Below, one piece after another: positions 9,701 to 18,101 of a stretch of DNA of 64,000 nucleotides. This stretch comes from Streptomyces justiciae (lineage in GTDB: Bacteria > Actinomycetota > Actinomycetes > Streptomycetales > Streptomycetaceae), in NCBI RefSeq assembly GCF_015163075.1, contig NZ_JADDXU010000002.1, positions 434,001 through 498,000 of the forward strand, read 5' to 3'. The stretch's first letter is position 1. Each line of letters starts with the position of its first letter. Under the pieces are notes generated by a model that ran no database searches, was not told the DNA's origin, and saw nothing but the letters and a program-made list of their open reading frames with translations. The translations under genes were made by a program, and so were the position numbers.

Positions 9701-12700
9701 ACGTGGACTGGACCGAGGGGGCGGTACGACTCCTCGACCGCCCGCGACCGTGGCCGCACCGCGACCGGCCGCGCCGGGCGGCCGTGTCGTCGTTCGGCAT
9801 CGGCGGCACCAACGCCCATCTCATCCTCGAAGAGCCACCGTCGCAGGCCGCGGTCGGCGTCGAGAACCGCCTTGTGGCCGCCGCCCCTTGGCTGGTCAGC
9901 GGCGGCGACGAGGCCGGACTGCGGGCGCACGCCGCGAAGTTGGCGGAGACGCTGGCGGACGTCACGGACGAGGACGCGCTGGACGTGGCGTTCTCGCTGG
10001 CGACCACGAGGACACCCCTCCCCCACCGAGCGGCTGTGCTGGGCGACAGCACCGCCGAACTCCTCGCGGGTCTGCGCCGATTGGCAGCGGGCGAGGACAG
10101 CCCCGGGCTGCTGAAAGGCACGGTGCGCGGCACCCCGAAGCTGGCGCTGCTGTGCGCAGGCCAGGGCACGCAGCGGGCCGGGATGGGGCGCGAACTGGCC
10201 GCCGCCTTCCCGGCGTTCGACGCCGCCTTCACCGAGGTGTGCGAGCTGTTCGACCCGCTGCTGGACCGGCCGCTGCGTGAGGTGATCGACGACCACGACG
10301 GCGATCTACTGGACCGCACGGACTACGCACAGCCCGCGCTGTTCGCCTTCGAGGTCGCCCTGCACAGGCTGCTCGCGGAGTGGGGTGTACGCCCTGACTA
10401 CCTGGTCGGCCACTCGATCGGCGAGCTGGCCGCCGCCCATCTCGCGGGCGTGTTCTCGCTGGCCGACGCGGTCCGGCTCGTGGCCGCGCGGGGCCGGCTG
10501 ATGGCGGCCCTGCCCGAGGGCGGCGCGATGGTCGCGGTGCGGGCGCCGGAGGCGGAGGTCGCGCGCAGGCTCGCCGAGACGCCCGGCCGGGTGGCGATCG
10601 CGGCCGTCAACGGGCCGACGTCGGTAGTGGTGTCCGGCGACGAGGCCGCGGTGACCGCGCTGGCCGCCTCGCTCGGCGGGCACAGCACCCGGCTCCGGGT
10701 GAGCCACGCCTTCCACTCTCCGCTGCTCGATCCGATGCTGGCCAAATTCCGTGCCGTCGCCGAGACCGTGACGTACCGGCGGCCGTCCGTGCCGGTGGTC
10801 TCCACGGTCACCGGCCGCCCCGAGCCGGACGCGCTCGCCACCGCCGACCACTGGGTACGGCAGGTGCGCGAGACCGTCCGGTTCGCCGACGCGGTGAGCT
10901 GGCTGGCGGAGGCGGGCGTGACGGCGTTCGTCGAAGCCGGTCCCGCCGCCGCCCTGAGTGTGGCGGCCGAGGGGTGCGTCGTACCGGAGTCGGGCTCGGT
11001 GTTCACGTCGTGCGCCGATGCGCAGGGAACGCTCGCGGCACTGGCCGCCCTCCAGGTGCACGGGGTGCCGGTCGACTGGCGGTCGGTGTACGCGGGCAGT
11101 GGTGCGCGGCGGCGCGCGTTGCCGACGTACCCGTTCCAGCGGCAGCGCTACTGGCTGCATGCGGTACGGCATCCGGTCGCGGCCGGCCATCCGGTGCTGG
11201 GCGAGGCTCAGCCGGACGCCGACGGGCCCGGCGTGCGGCACGCCGGGGTGCTGTCCGCCGTACGGCAGTCCTGGCTCGCCGACCATGTGATCGGCGGCCG
11301 GGTGCTGCTGCCTGCGGCGGCCTTCGCCGAGCTGGCGTGTCATGCGGCCGGGGCGTCCGGGCCCGTACGCCTGGCCGAACTGGCCTTCCGGGAGCCGTTG
11401 GTGCTGCCGGAGTCCGAGCCGGTGCGTGTGCAGGTCGTGACCGGCGGTCCGGACGAGGCGGGGAACCGGCCGGTCGCGGTCTGGGCGCGGGAGGGCGAGA
11501 CGTGGACGCGGCATGCGACGGCGACGATCGCCCCGGTCGGCGCGGCGCCCGTCGTACCGCTCCGGGTGTGGCCGCCCGCCGGTGCCGAGCGGCTCCCGGT
11601 CGACTACGACCGGCTCGCGGCTCACGGTCACGACTACGGACCGGCTTTCCGGGCGGTGACCGGTCTCTGGCGTCGGGGCACCTCCCTGTACGCCGAACTG
11701 GCCCTGCCGCCAAGGGAAGCGGCGACCGCGGGTTCCTACACCCTGCACCCCGCGCTGCTCGACGCGGCCCTGCACGCGGCACTCCTGGCCGACGGCCCCG
11801 GCGAGGCACGGGTCCCGCTCACCTGCGCCGGGCTCACGGTGTACGCCACCGGCGCCACCAGCGCCCGGGCCCACCTGGAACGGCTCGGCCCGGACGAGTT
11901 CCGGGTGACGCTCACCGACCCCACCGGGCAGCCGCTTGCCGCGGTCGAGTCGATGGTCACCCGGGTGCTGCCGCCCCAACGCCCGGTCGCACACGGCGAG
12001 TTGTACCGTCTGGCATGGCTTCCGGCGACGGCTTCCGGCAACGCCGACGCGCGCCATGAGGTGTTCGACGTGAAGAGGTCGGGCACGGACGCAGACACGC
12101 CTGCCCGCGTGCGGAGCCTGCTCGGCGGAACGCTCGCGCGGATTCAGGAGTGGGTCGCCGACGCGCGCCCGGGGCGGCTGCTGATCCTCACCCACAACGC
12201 GACCGGCGACGATCCCGACCCGGCCGAGGCGGCGGTGGCCGGGCTCGTGCGCAGTGCCCAGTCCGAGCATCCCGGCCGGATCGTGCTGGTCGACCGGCGC
12301 GGGGGCCCGGCGTCCCCGGCGGACCTGGAGGCGGCACTGCGGACCGGCGAACCGCAGGTCACCCTGCGCGACGGTGCCGTGCTCGTGCCCCGGCTGACCG
12401 CCGTGCCGTCCACCGTCGAGACCGAGGCGCCCGTTCTCGATCCCGACGGCACGGTGCTGATCACCGGCGGCACCGGGGCGCTCGGGGCGAGCCTCGCCCG
12501 GCACCTCGTCGACCGGCACGGGGTGCGTCAGCTGGTGTTGGCCGGGCGGAGCGGTCGTACGCCGGCGTGGGTCGCCGAACTCGGGGCGGCGGTACGGGTG
12601 ATGGCCTGCGATGTGAGCAACCAGGACGCTGTCGATACCCTGGTGGCGGCCTGTGGGCCGAAGTTGACCGCCGTGTTCCATCTCTCCGGTGTCGTGGACG

Positions 12701-14352
12701 ACGGTGTGGTGGACGGCCTGACGCCGGAGCGGCTCGCGGCCGTGCTCGCGCCGAAGGCGGACGGGGCCTGGCATCTGCACGAGGCCACCAAGGATCTCGG
12801 GCTGTCCGCGTTCGTGCTCTACTCCTCGGCGGCGGGCGTGCTGGGCCGCCCCGGACAGGCCAACTACGCGGCCGCCAACGGTTTCCTGGACGCGCTGGCC
12901 CGCCATCGCACCGCCCAGGGGCTGCCCGCGCAGTCGCTGGCCTGGGGACCCTGGACCACGGCCGACGACGAGGGCATGGCAGCCCAGGTCGCTCCGCACC
13001 GACTCACCGACGGGGGTGTCCTGTCCGTCGGCGAGGAGAAGAGCATCGGCCTGCTCGACCGGGCGTCGCGGACCTCGGAGCCGGTCCTCGTGCCGCTCGC
13101 GTTGGACCTGACGGCGCTCCGCGCGCAGACCGCGCCGCCGGTGCTCACGGATCTGCTGCCGCGCCGTCCGGCGGCCGCCCCCGCCACCACCGTTCCCGCG
13201 CAGGCGCCCGGTGCCTGGCGTGAGCGGCTCGCCGCCGCGCCGGTGGACGAACGCGAGGCAGTGCTCGTCGAGTTGATGCGCGCCGAACTGGCCCTGGTGC
13301 TGGGCTTCCCGGACGCCGCGTCCTTCCCCGTCGAGCGGGCCTTCACCGAACTCGGCTTCGACTCGCTGACGGCGGTGCAGTTCCGCAACCGGCTGAGCGC
13401 GTTCACGCGGGTTCGGTTGGCGCCGTCGATCGTGTTCGACCATCCGACGCTGCCCGCGCTGGCCGCGCATGTGCACGAAGCGCTGCGTCAGGTGTTGCCG
13501 GATGCCGGAGCGGAGGTCGCAGGGGACGAACCGGCCTCCTACCGTTTCGGCCCCCTGTACCACCAAGTCCTCCGCGAACGCGGCCCGTTGGAGGCCATGG
13601 GCCTGCGCTACCTCGCCTCCCACGCCCTCCCCTCCTTCTCCGCCGCCGACCGCGCCCGGCATGCCGTCCCGCCGGTCCGGCTGGCCCAGGGCGCGGGCAC
13701 GGCCCTGGCCTACGTCCCGGACTACCTCACGCCGTACCACCGCGTTCCCGCCGGGCTGGCCAAGCAGTTCGACGGCGAACGCGACCTGTTCCTGCTGGAG
13801 CACCCGGGATTCGGCACCCGCCGAGCCGTTCCGGAGGACGTGGACGCGGTCGTCAGGACGCATGTCGACACCGTGCGGACCTTGTCGGCGAACAGTCCGG
13901 TCGTCCTCGTCGGCTACTGCGCGGGCGGCGCGATCGCGCACGCCGTGGCGCGGGAGCTCGCGCGGGCCGGGGAGCCGCCGGCGGGGCTGATCCTGCTCGA
14001 CGGACACGCCGGTGTGCTGCGTCGGGACGACGAGCGGGCGTTGGCGCTGATGGCCGCCGGTGCCGAACTGCCGGACGACGTCGTGGTCGAGTTCGACGAC
14101 TCGCTGCTGATCGCGGGCGGAGGCTACGCACGGGTGCTGGAGAACTGGGAGCCGGAGCCCTCTCCCGTCCCGACCCTGCTGGTACGGGGCCGCCCGACCG
14201 CGCAGATGCTCCGCATCGCCCCCAAGGCCGACTGGCAGCCGCGCTGGCCGCTCCCCCACCAGGCCGTCGACGTCCCCGGCGACCACTACACCCTCGTCCA
14301 CCACGACGCCGACACCACGGCCGCGGCGATGCGCGCCTGGCTGCCGGCATGA
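6727..14352 (+). CDS. type I polyketide synthase: CoA ligase-ACP-KS-AT-DH-KR-ACP-TE
   Basis: A 2541-aa multienzyme. Order: acyl-adenylating ligase (1-530; YTSGTSGT at 169, YRTGDLG, TAAGKPRR), ACP1 (Ser556 in LTSMDAM), KS (Cys783 in DTACSSS, His918, His958), AT (GHSIGE around Ser1230 and HAFH at 1327-1330, the malonyl pattern), DH (His1520 in HVIGGRVLLP, Asp1679 in LLDAALH), KR (GGTGALG near 1914, Tyr2047, VDD motif), ACP2 (Ser2213 in FDSL) and TE. There is no ER. The TE has Cys2398 in GYCAGG where Ser is usual, with Asp2425 and His2520 intact. The ligase should load a free carboxylic acid onto ACP1 as in rifamycin- or rapamycin-type starters; whether the module iterates is not visible. The ATG at 6727 follows AGGAGG at 6717-6722; the frame is open to 6580. 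Halogenase and exporter follow in line. Confidence 0.95.
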   Translation: MGVADAIRVRPVPELLAENAVRYGEKLAFADDRREVSWAELDRRTARLATGLAVGRGTRVAFFLDNGVELVEGLLATVRAAAVGVPLPPRATHTELAQLLADCDPAVVVTDQRRLPRIAGMVAGRPVRLVVIGEGPVPEGASHFEDLLSGQRAEPRDDLGPDEPAWLLYTSGTSGTPTAAVSSQRSALWSSFACYLPRLGLTATDRVLWPLPLAHTYAHSLCVLGTTVAGASARITSTPGPSQLTRLIGEFEPTVLGGVPLTFRQLLDTGLGAVPSLRVCVTAGAPSDPELREQVERRFGAPLLDGYGSTETCGKIAMESLDGPRVPGSSGTPVPGMDVRLVDPDSGLDVVGGEGEIWVRGPGVMLGYHNRPEADADALREGWYRTGDLGRLGAGGSLTVTGRLNDRIVRGGENVDPAEVERVLRGLPGVRDAAVVARAHPLLGEVPVAFVVPAEESLDPAGLLRECAAVLSAHKVPEEVLFTPAVPRTAAGKPRRAVLRETLAERPPAPDLAGLAGLTAGERRSALTELVCREAEAIRGTVADPGTAFADLGLTSMDAMTLWHRLSLRTGLRLPATLVWDHPTPAAVAAHLDTRMTGETAATVPPPRGPEAEPVAIVAVGCRYPGGVSSPEDLWRLVSDGVDATGDFPTDRGWDVDALHDPDPDRLGTTYTRRGGFLDGAADFDPLFFGISPREALAMDPQHRLLLEVAWETLERAGIPAPSLRGSATGVFVGLMHAGYGTGLSPHELESHIGIGSSGSVASGRISYVLGLRGPAMTVDTACSSSLVAMDLAAKALRAGECTLALAGGVTVLSSPQPFIAFSRQRGLSADGRCRSFAAGAEGTAWAEGVGLVLLEKLSDARRNGHPVLAVLRGSAVNSDGASNGLTAPNGEAQRDLIRLALADAGLGPADIDVVEGHGTGTALGDPIEAGALLATYGQDRDPADPVWLGSVKSNLGHSQAAAGVAGVIKMIEAMRHGELPRSLYAEEPSPHVDWTEGAVRLLDRPRPWPHRDRPRRAAVSSFGIGGTNAHLILEEPPSQAAVGVENRLVAAAPWLVSGGDEAGLRAHAAKLAETLADVTDEDALDVAFSLATTRTPLPHRAAVLGDSTAELLAGLRRLAAGEDSPGLLKGTVRGTPKLALLCAGQGTQRAGMGRELAAAFPAFDAAFTEVCELFDPLLDRPLREVIDDHDGDLLDRTDYAQPALFAFEVALHRLLAEWGVRPDYLVGHSIGELAAAHLAGVFSLADAVRLVAARGRLMAALPEGGAMVAVRAPEAEVARRLAETPGRVAIAAVNGPTSVVVSGDEAAVTALAASLGGHSTRLRVSHAFHSPLLDPMLAKFRAVAETVTYRRPSVPVVSTVTGRPEPDALATADHWVRQVRETVRFADAVSWLAEAGVTAFVEAGPAAALSVAAEGCVVPESGSVFTSCADAQGTLAALAALQVHGVPVDWRSVYAGSGARRRALPTYPFQRQRYWLHAVRHPVAAGHPVLGEAQPDADGPGVRHAGVLSAVRQSWLADHVIGGRVLLPAAAFAELACHAAGASGPVRLAELAFREPLVLPESEPVRVQVVTGGPDEAGNRPVAVWAREGETWTRHATATIAPVGAAPVVPLRVWPPAGAERLPVDYDRLAAHGHDYGPAFRAVTGLWRRGTSLYAELALPPREAATAGSYTLHPALLDAALHAALLADGPGEARVPLTCAGLTVYATGATSARAHLERLGPDEFRVTLTDPTGQPLAAVESMVTRVLPPQRPVAHGELYRLAWLPATASGNADARHEVFDVKRSGTDADTPARVRSLLGGTLARIQEWVADARPGRLLILTHNATGDDPDPAEAAVAGLVRSAQSEHPGRIVLVDRRGGPASPADLEAALRTGEPQVTLRDGAVLVPRLTAVPSTVETEAPVLDPDGTVLITGGTGALGASLARHLVDRHGVRQLVLAGRSGRTPAWVAELGAAVRVMACDVSNQDAVDTLVAACGPKLTAVFHLSGVVDDGVVDGLTPERLAAVLAPKADGAWHLHEATKDLGLSAFVLYSSAAGVLGRPGQANYAAANGFLDALARHRTAQGLPAQSLAWGPWTTADDEGMAAQVAPHRLTDGGVLSVGEEKSIGLLDRASRTSEPVLVPLALDLTALRAQTAPPVLTDLLPRRPAAAPATTVPAQAPGAWRERLAAAPVDEREAVLVELMRAELALVLGFPDAASFPVERAFTELGFDSLTAVQFRNRLSAFTRVRLAPSIVFDHPTLPALAAHVHEALRQVLPDAGAEVAGDEPASYRFGPLYHQVLRERGPLEAMGLRYLASHALPSFSAADRARHAVPPVRLAQGAGTALAYVPDYLTPYHRVPAGLAKQFDGERDLFLLEHPGFGTRRAVPEDVDAVVRTHVDTVRTLSANSPVVLVGYCAGGAIAHAVARELARAGEPPAGLILLDGHAGVLRRDDERALALMAAGAELPDDVVVEFDDSLLIAGGGYARVLENWEPEPSPVPTLLVRGRPTAQMLRIAPKADWQPRWPLPHQAVDVPGDHYTLVHHDADTTAAAMRAWLPA

Positions 14353-14389
14353 GCGACCGAAACGACCACCAGACCGCAGGAGTTGACGC

Positions 14390-15847
14390 ATGACCCAGGA
14401 GTACGACCTGATCGTCGTCGGCGGCGGACCGGCCGGCTCGACGGCCGCGACCGCCGTGGCCCTGCGCGGGCACCGGGTCCTGCTGCTGGAACGCGAGACC
14501 TTCCCGCGCTACCAGATCGGCGAGTCGCTGCTGCCCGCGACCGTGCACGGCCTGTGCCGCATCCTCGGCGTCGCCGACGAGGTCCAGCAGGCCGGCTTCA
14601 CCCTCAAACGCGGGGGCACCCTGCGGTGGGGCCGTGATCCGGAGCCGTGGCAGTTCTCCTTCGCCATGACCCCGCGCGTCCCCGAACCCACCGCGACCGC
14701 CTTCCAGGTGGAGCGCTCACGCTTCGACGAGATCCTGCTGCGGGGCGCCCGGCGAGCCGGTGCCGAGGTGCGCGAGGGCAGCACGGTGCGGCGGGTCGTC
14801 GCCGACGAAGAGCGGGTGCGGGGCGTGGAGTTCAGCGACGCGGACGGCAACTCCCGTACGGCGTACGCCCGGTACGTCATCGACGCGTCCGGCAACACCA
14901 GCCGCATCCACACCGGCGTCGGCGGCGGGCGCGTCTACTCCGACTTCTTCCGCAACCTCGCCGTGTTCGGCTACTTCGCGGGCGGCGCCCGGCTTCCCGA
15001 GCCGAACAGCGGCAACATCTTCTGCGCCGCGTTCGACGCGGGCTGGCTCTGGTACATCCCGCTGCGCGACGACCTGACGAGCGTCGGCGCGGTGATCTCG
15101 CCCGAGCACATCGGCGCCGTGCAGCGGGACGCGCGGGGCGCCTGGCGGGACATGATCGAGGCGTGCCCGGAGGTGAGCCGCCTGGTGGCGGGCGTTCCGG
15201 AGGCGACCGAGGCGCCGTACGGCCAGGTGCGGGTGCGCCGGGACTGGTCGTACTGGAAGCAGTCCTTCTGGAAGCCGGGCATGGCGCTCGTCGGCGATGC
15301 CGCCTGCTTCGTGGACCCGGTGCTGTCCTCCGGAGTCCATCTGGCCACGTACGGCGCCCTGTTGGCGGCCCGCGCGGTGAACGCGGCGCTGGACGGCAGT
15401 GTGCCGGAGGAGCGGGGCTTCGCCGAGTTCGAGGCGCGCTACCGGCGCGAGTACCGCGTCTTCTACGAGTTCCTCATCGCCTTCTACGACATGGAGCGCA
15501 ACGAGGACTCGTACTTCTGGTCGGCGAAGAAGATCACCAACGTGGATCTCGGCGAGGCGGCGGCGTTCGCCGAGCTGGCGGGCGGGCTGGTCTCCCGTGA
15601 CTCCGCGGTGGTCCGCACGGACTGGCACACGGCGGCCACGCAACTGGACGGAGCGGTAGGCGAGTTGGCGACATCGGACGGGCGCATGAACCCCCTCCTC
15701 TCCGCTCCGGTCGTCGGCGAGACCTTCCGCACCGGCAACGACCTTCAGGAGCAGGCCCTGTACGGCGGTCCGCTCGACGACCCCGGCCCGGCGGCCCCGG
15801 ACGGGCTGGCCGTCACCCCGGACGGACTGTCCTGGATCAAGGTGTGA
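14390..15847 (+). CDS. flavin-dependent halogenase
   Basis: A 485-aa protein of the FADH2-dependent halogenase superfamily. The FAD-binding GGGPAGS (11-17) opens the protein; FPRYQIGESLLP is typical of halogenases rather than hydroxylases. A Lys at 73 (TLKRGG) sits where the chloramine-forming Lys is found in this family, and GWLWYIP (218-224) is the W-x-W-x-I/P motif that blocks oxygen insertion into substrate. GDAACFVDPVLSSG (302-315) closes the FAD site. The pattern looks closer to phenol- or carrier-bound-substrate halogenases (CmlS/CndH type) than to tryptophan halogenases. It starts 37 bases after the PKS stop behind GGAG, so it is probably co-transcribed and chlorinates or brominates the polyketide. 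A separate flavin reductase is not encoded nearby. Confidence 0.9.
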   Translation: MTQEYDLIVVGGGPAGSTAATAVALRGHRVLLLERETFPRYQIGESLLPATVHGLCRILGVADEVQQAGFTLKRGGTLRWGRDPEPWQFSFAMTPRVPEPTATAFQVERSRFDEILLRGARRAGAEVREGSTVRRVVADEERVRGVEFSDADGNSRTAYARYVIDASGNTSRIHTGVGGGRVYSDFFRNLAVFGYFAGGARLPEPNSGNIFCAAFDAGWLWYIPLRDDLTSVGAVISPEHIGAVQRDARGAWRDMIEACPEVSRLVAGVPEATEAPYGQVRVRRDWSYWKQSFWKPGMALVGDAACFVDPVLSSGVHLATYGALLAARAVNAALDGSVPEERGFAEFEARYRREYRVFYEFLIAFYDMERNEDSYFWSAKKITNVDLGEAAAFAELAGGLVSRDSAVVRTDWHTAATQLDGAVGELATSDGRMNPLLSAPVVGETFRTGNDLQEQALYGGPLDDPGPAAPDGLAVTPDGLSWIKV

Positions 15848-15922
15848 CCACGGCAACCTGTTGACCTTGCCCGAAGGGGAACCCGCAGCATCGGCGTACC
15901 GAGGGCTGCGGGAGGAGCGAGG

Positions 15923-17131
15923 GTGCGCGGGCTGCTGATCGACGTACGGCCGTTGCGGCGGGCCGAGTTCCGGCGGCTGTGGGCGAGCGGCATGGTGACC
16001 ACACTGGGCGCCCAACTGACCGCGGTCGCCGTGCCGATGCAGCTGTACGACCTCACCGGGTCCTCGGCGTACGTCGGGCTGGCCGGGTTCGTGGGGTTCG
16101 CGCCGATGGCGCTCGCGGCGCTGTGGGGCGGCACGCTGGCGGACGTACGGGACCGGCGGCGGGTGCTGCTGGCGACCACGGCCGGGATCGCTCTGACGTC
16201 GCTGCTGCTGTGGGCGCAGGCGTGGGCGCGGCTGGAGTCGGCGGGGGTGCTGCTGGCGCTGGTGGGGGTGCAGCAGGCGTTGTTCGGCGCCAACGCGGCG
16301 GTGAGCGGGGCGGTCGTCCCGCGCCTGGTGCCGCGTGAGCTGCTGCCCGCCGCGAACACGTTGCAGTCGCTGGTGTCCTGGTCGGCCGGGATCGCCGGCC
16401 CGCTGCTGGCCGGCGGGCTGCTGCCGGTCGTCGGGGCCGCGTCGCTGTATCTCGCGGACGCGGCGACGCTCGGCGTCACGCTGTGGGCCGTGTGGCGACT
16501 GCCGTCGCTCCCGCCCGTCGCCGAACAGGGCGCCGGAACACGGCAGTTCGCCGCGGGCTTCCGGCTGCTCGCCGCCCGGCAAGTGCTGCTGGTCGTCTAT
16601 CTCGCCGACTTCTCGGCGCTGCTCCTGGGCATGCCCGCCGCGCTGTTCCCGCAGTTGGCGAGGGAGACGTACCCGGGGGCGAACGTCGGGGTGCTGTACG
16701 CGGCGATCTCCGCCGGGGGCGTGCTCGCGGCCCTGTTCTCCGGTGGCTTCACCCGTGCGTCCCGGCACGGTGTCGCGGTCGCGGTGTCGGTGTGCGTGTG
16801 GGGGCTCGCGCTGGCAGCGTTCGGGCTGGCCGACTCGCTTGTGGTGGCGGCGGGTTGGCTGGTGGTGGCGGGCGGTGCGCTGCTGACGCTGGGTGTGTTC
16901 CGCAAGTCGGTCCTGCAGTCCGCGGTGCCGGACGGGATGCGGGGCCGCCTCCAGGGCGTCGACACCGTGATCGCCGCGGGAGGTCCACGGCTGGGCGACC
17001 TCGTGCACGGCCTGGCCGGCGCCTCTTTCGGGGCGACCTGGGCCGTCACCGGCGGCGGGCTGCTGACTGTGACGGCCGGGCTGGCGCTGCTGGTGTTCTT
17101 CCCCGCCTTCAGACAACACCGGGCCGCGTGA
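15923..17131 (+). CDS. MFS exporter, EntS-like
   Basis: A 402-aa protein with about 12 membrane helices. The opening LRRAEFRRLWASGMVTTLGAQLTAVAVPMQLYDLTGSS and the ADVRDRRRVLL loop after helix 2 are typical of the enterobactin-exporter (EntS) branch of the major facilitator superfamily, often found as self-resistance or export genes in biosynthetic clusters. The GTG start at 15923 is preceded by GGAGGAG (15911-15917). It is the third gene of the PKS-halogenase transcription unit (75-base gap) and ends 6 bases before the convergent YceI gene. Export of the PKS product is the natural inference. Confidence 0.88.
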   Translation: MRGLLIDVRPLRRAEFRRLWASGMVTTLGAQLTAVAVPMQLYDLTGSSAYVGLAGFVGFAPMALAALWGGTLADVRDRRRVLLATTAGIALTSLLLWAQAWARLESAGVLLALVGVQQALFGANAAVSGAVVPRLVPRELLPAANTLQSLVSWSAGIAGPLLAGGLLPVVGAASLYLADAATLGVTLWAVWRLPSLPPVAEQGAGTRQFAAGFRLLAARQVLLVVYLADFSALLLGMPAALFPQLARETYPGANVGVLYAAISAGGVLAALFSGGFTRASRHGVAVAVSVCVWGLALAAFGLADSLVVAAGWLVVAGGALLTLGVFRKSVLQSAVPDGMRGRLQGVDTVIAAGGPRLGDLVHGLAGASFGATWAVTGGGLLTVTAGLALLVFFPAFRQHRAA

Positions 17132-17137
17132 GGGGCG

Positions 17138-18049
17138 TTACTCCGGCGGGGTCGGTGTGTCGTGGGTGCGGTACATGGCCTGTACGTCCAACTCCAGCTG
17201 GACCGTGGGACCGACGACCGCGATGCCCCGGGCCAGCATGGAACGCCAGTTGAGGGTGTAGTCCTCGCGGTGCAGCTCCGCCTTCGCGAGGGCGGCGCAG
17301 CGCAGCTCCTCGCCGTAACCGCCGTTGACCATGCCCAGGTACGTCGTGTCCAGGGACACCGAGCGGCTCACGCCGTGCATGGTCAGCGTGCCGAGCAGGG
17401 ACCACTTGCTGCCGCCGCGGTAGGCGAAGCGGGTGCTGCGGAAGTCGATGTACGGGAAGTGCTCGACGTCGAGGAAGTCGGCCGAACGCAGGTGGTTGTC
17501 ACGGGTGTTGTTGCCGGTGGTGATGCTGGCGGCGTCGATCCGCACATGGACGCGGGAGTCGGCGACGTCCTGGGTGACCTGGATGCCGCCCTCGAAGCGT
17601 TCGAACCGGCCGTGCACATGGGCCATGCCGACGTGCTTGGCGATGAAGCGGATCGCGGTGTGCGGCGGGTCGAAGAGCCAGGTGCCGGGGACCGGGAGCT
17701 CGGCCTGCCGGGCGGGCTGGAGCCAGACGCGCTGCGAGGACAGACCGGCGTCGGCGGCGACCTCGACGGTCTCGCGGTGCGGTTCCAGGCCCTCCGCCAT
17801 GACCATGAGGCTGTAGCTGCCGGCCGGCAGCACGGCCAGGAACGTTCCGTACGGGTCCGTGGTGCCGCGCGCCACGACCTGGTGGCTGCGGAGTTCGGTC
17901 ACGGTCACGTCGGCGGCGCCCAGGGGCTGGTTCACCGGGTCGAGGACCTCGCGGACGAGGACACCGGCACCGGCCGGAACGGGAAGCGTGTGGCCCGCGG
18001 CGCCTCCGGAGGCACTCCTGAGTCGCCGCCGGAGCAGTCCGAGGGGCAT
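17138..18049 (-). CDS. YceI-family protein with N-terminal carboxypeptidase-regulatory-like domain
   Basis: A 303-aa two-domain protein. Residues of about 25-110 form a beta-sandwich of the CarboxypepD regulatory type (VLVREVLDPVNQPLGAADVTV ... GTFLAVLPAGSYSLMVMAEG). Residues of about 120-290 are a YceI lipocalin-like domain (GTWLFDPPHTAIRFIAKH, the S/T-x-I-x-F-x-x-x-H signature, then GGIQV, ADFLDVEHFPYIDFRST and a VSLD strand). YceI barrels bind isoprenoid or other apolar molecules. No signal peptide is evident. It follows the flavin monooxygenase by about 52 bases on the same strand, so the two probably form an operon. The ATG at 18049 is preferred over a GTG at 18058 because GAAAGG lies at the right distance. 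Confidence 0.87.
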   Translation of the reverse strand: MPLGLLRRRLRSASGGAAGHTLPVPAGAGVLVREVLDPVNQPLGAADVTVTELRSHQVVARGTTDPYGTFLAVLPAGSYSLMVMAEGLEPHRETVEVAADAGLSSQRVWLQPARQAELPVPGTWLFDPPHTAIRFIAKHVGMAHVHGRFERFEGGIQVTQDVADSRVHVRIDAASITTGNNTRDNHLRSADFLDVEHFPYIDFRSTRFAYRGGSKWSLLGTLTMHGVSRSVSLDTTYLGMVNGGYGEELRCAALAKAELHREDYTLNWRSMLARGIAVVGPTVQLELDVQAMYRTHDTPTPPE

Positions 18050-18101
18050 GGGTCTCACCTTTCAGTGGGGGGACAGTGGGTGCGTGGGGGGAGGAAGGGG
18101 G

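Noticed and set aside
6544-10296. A 1250-codon open frame on the minus strand opposite the PKS
   Set aside because: It is a shadow of the high-GC PKS coding frame; its translation is Arg/Gly/His-rich and shows no domain.
10306-14391. A 1361-codon minus-strand open frame opposite the PKS C-terminal half
   Set aside because: Low-complexity composition, no motif, and the plus-strand PKS motifs there are complete.
14390-15847. Plain FAD monooxygenase or geranylgeranyl reductase
   Set aside because: The Lys73 and W-L-W-Y-I-P motif pair and the PKS context favour halogenation over oxygenation.
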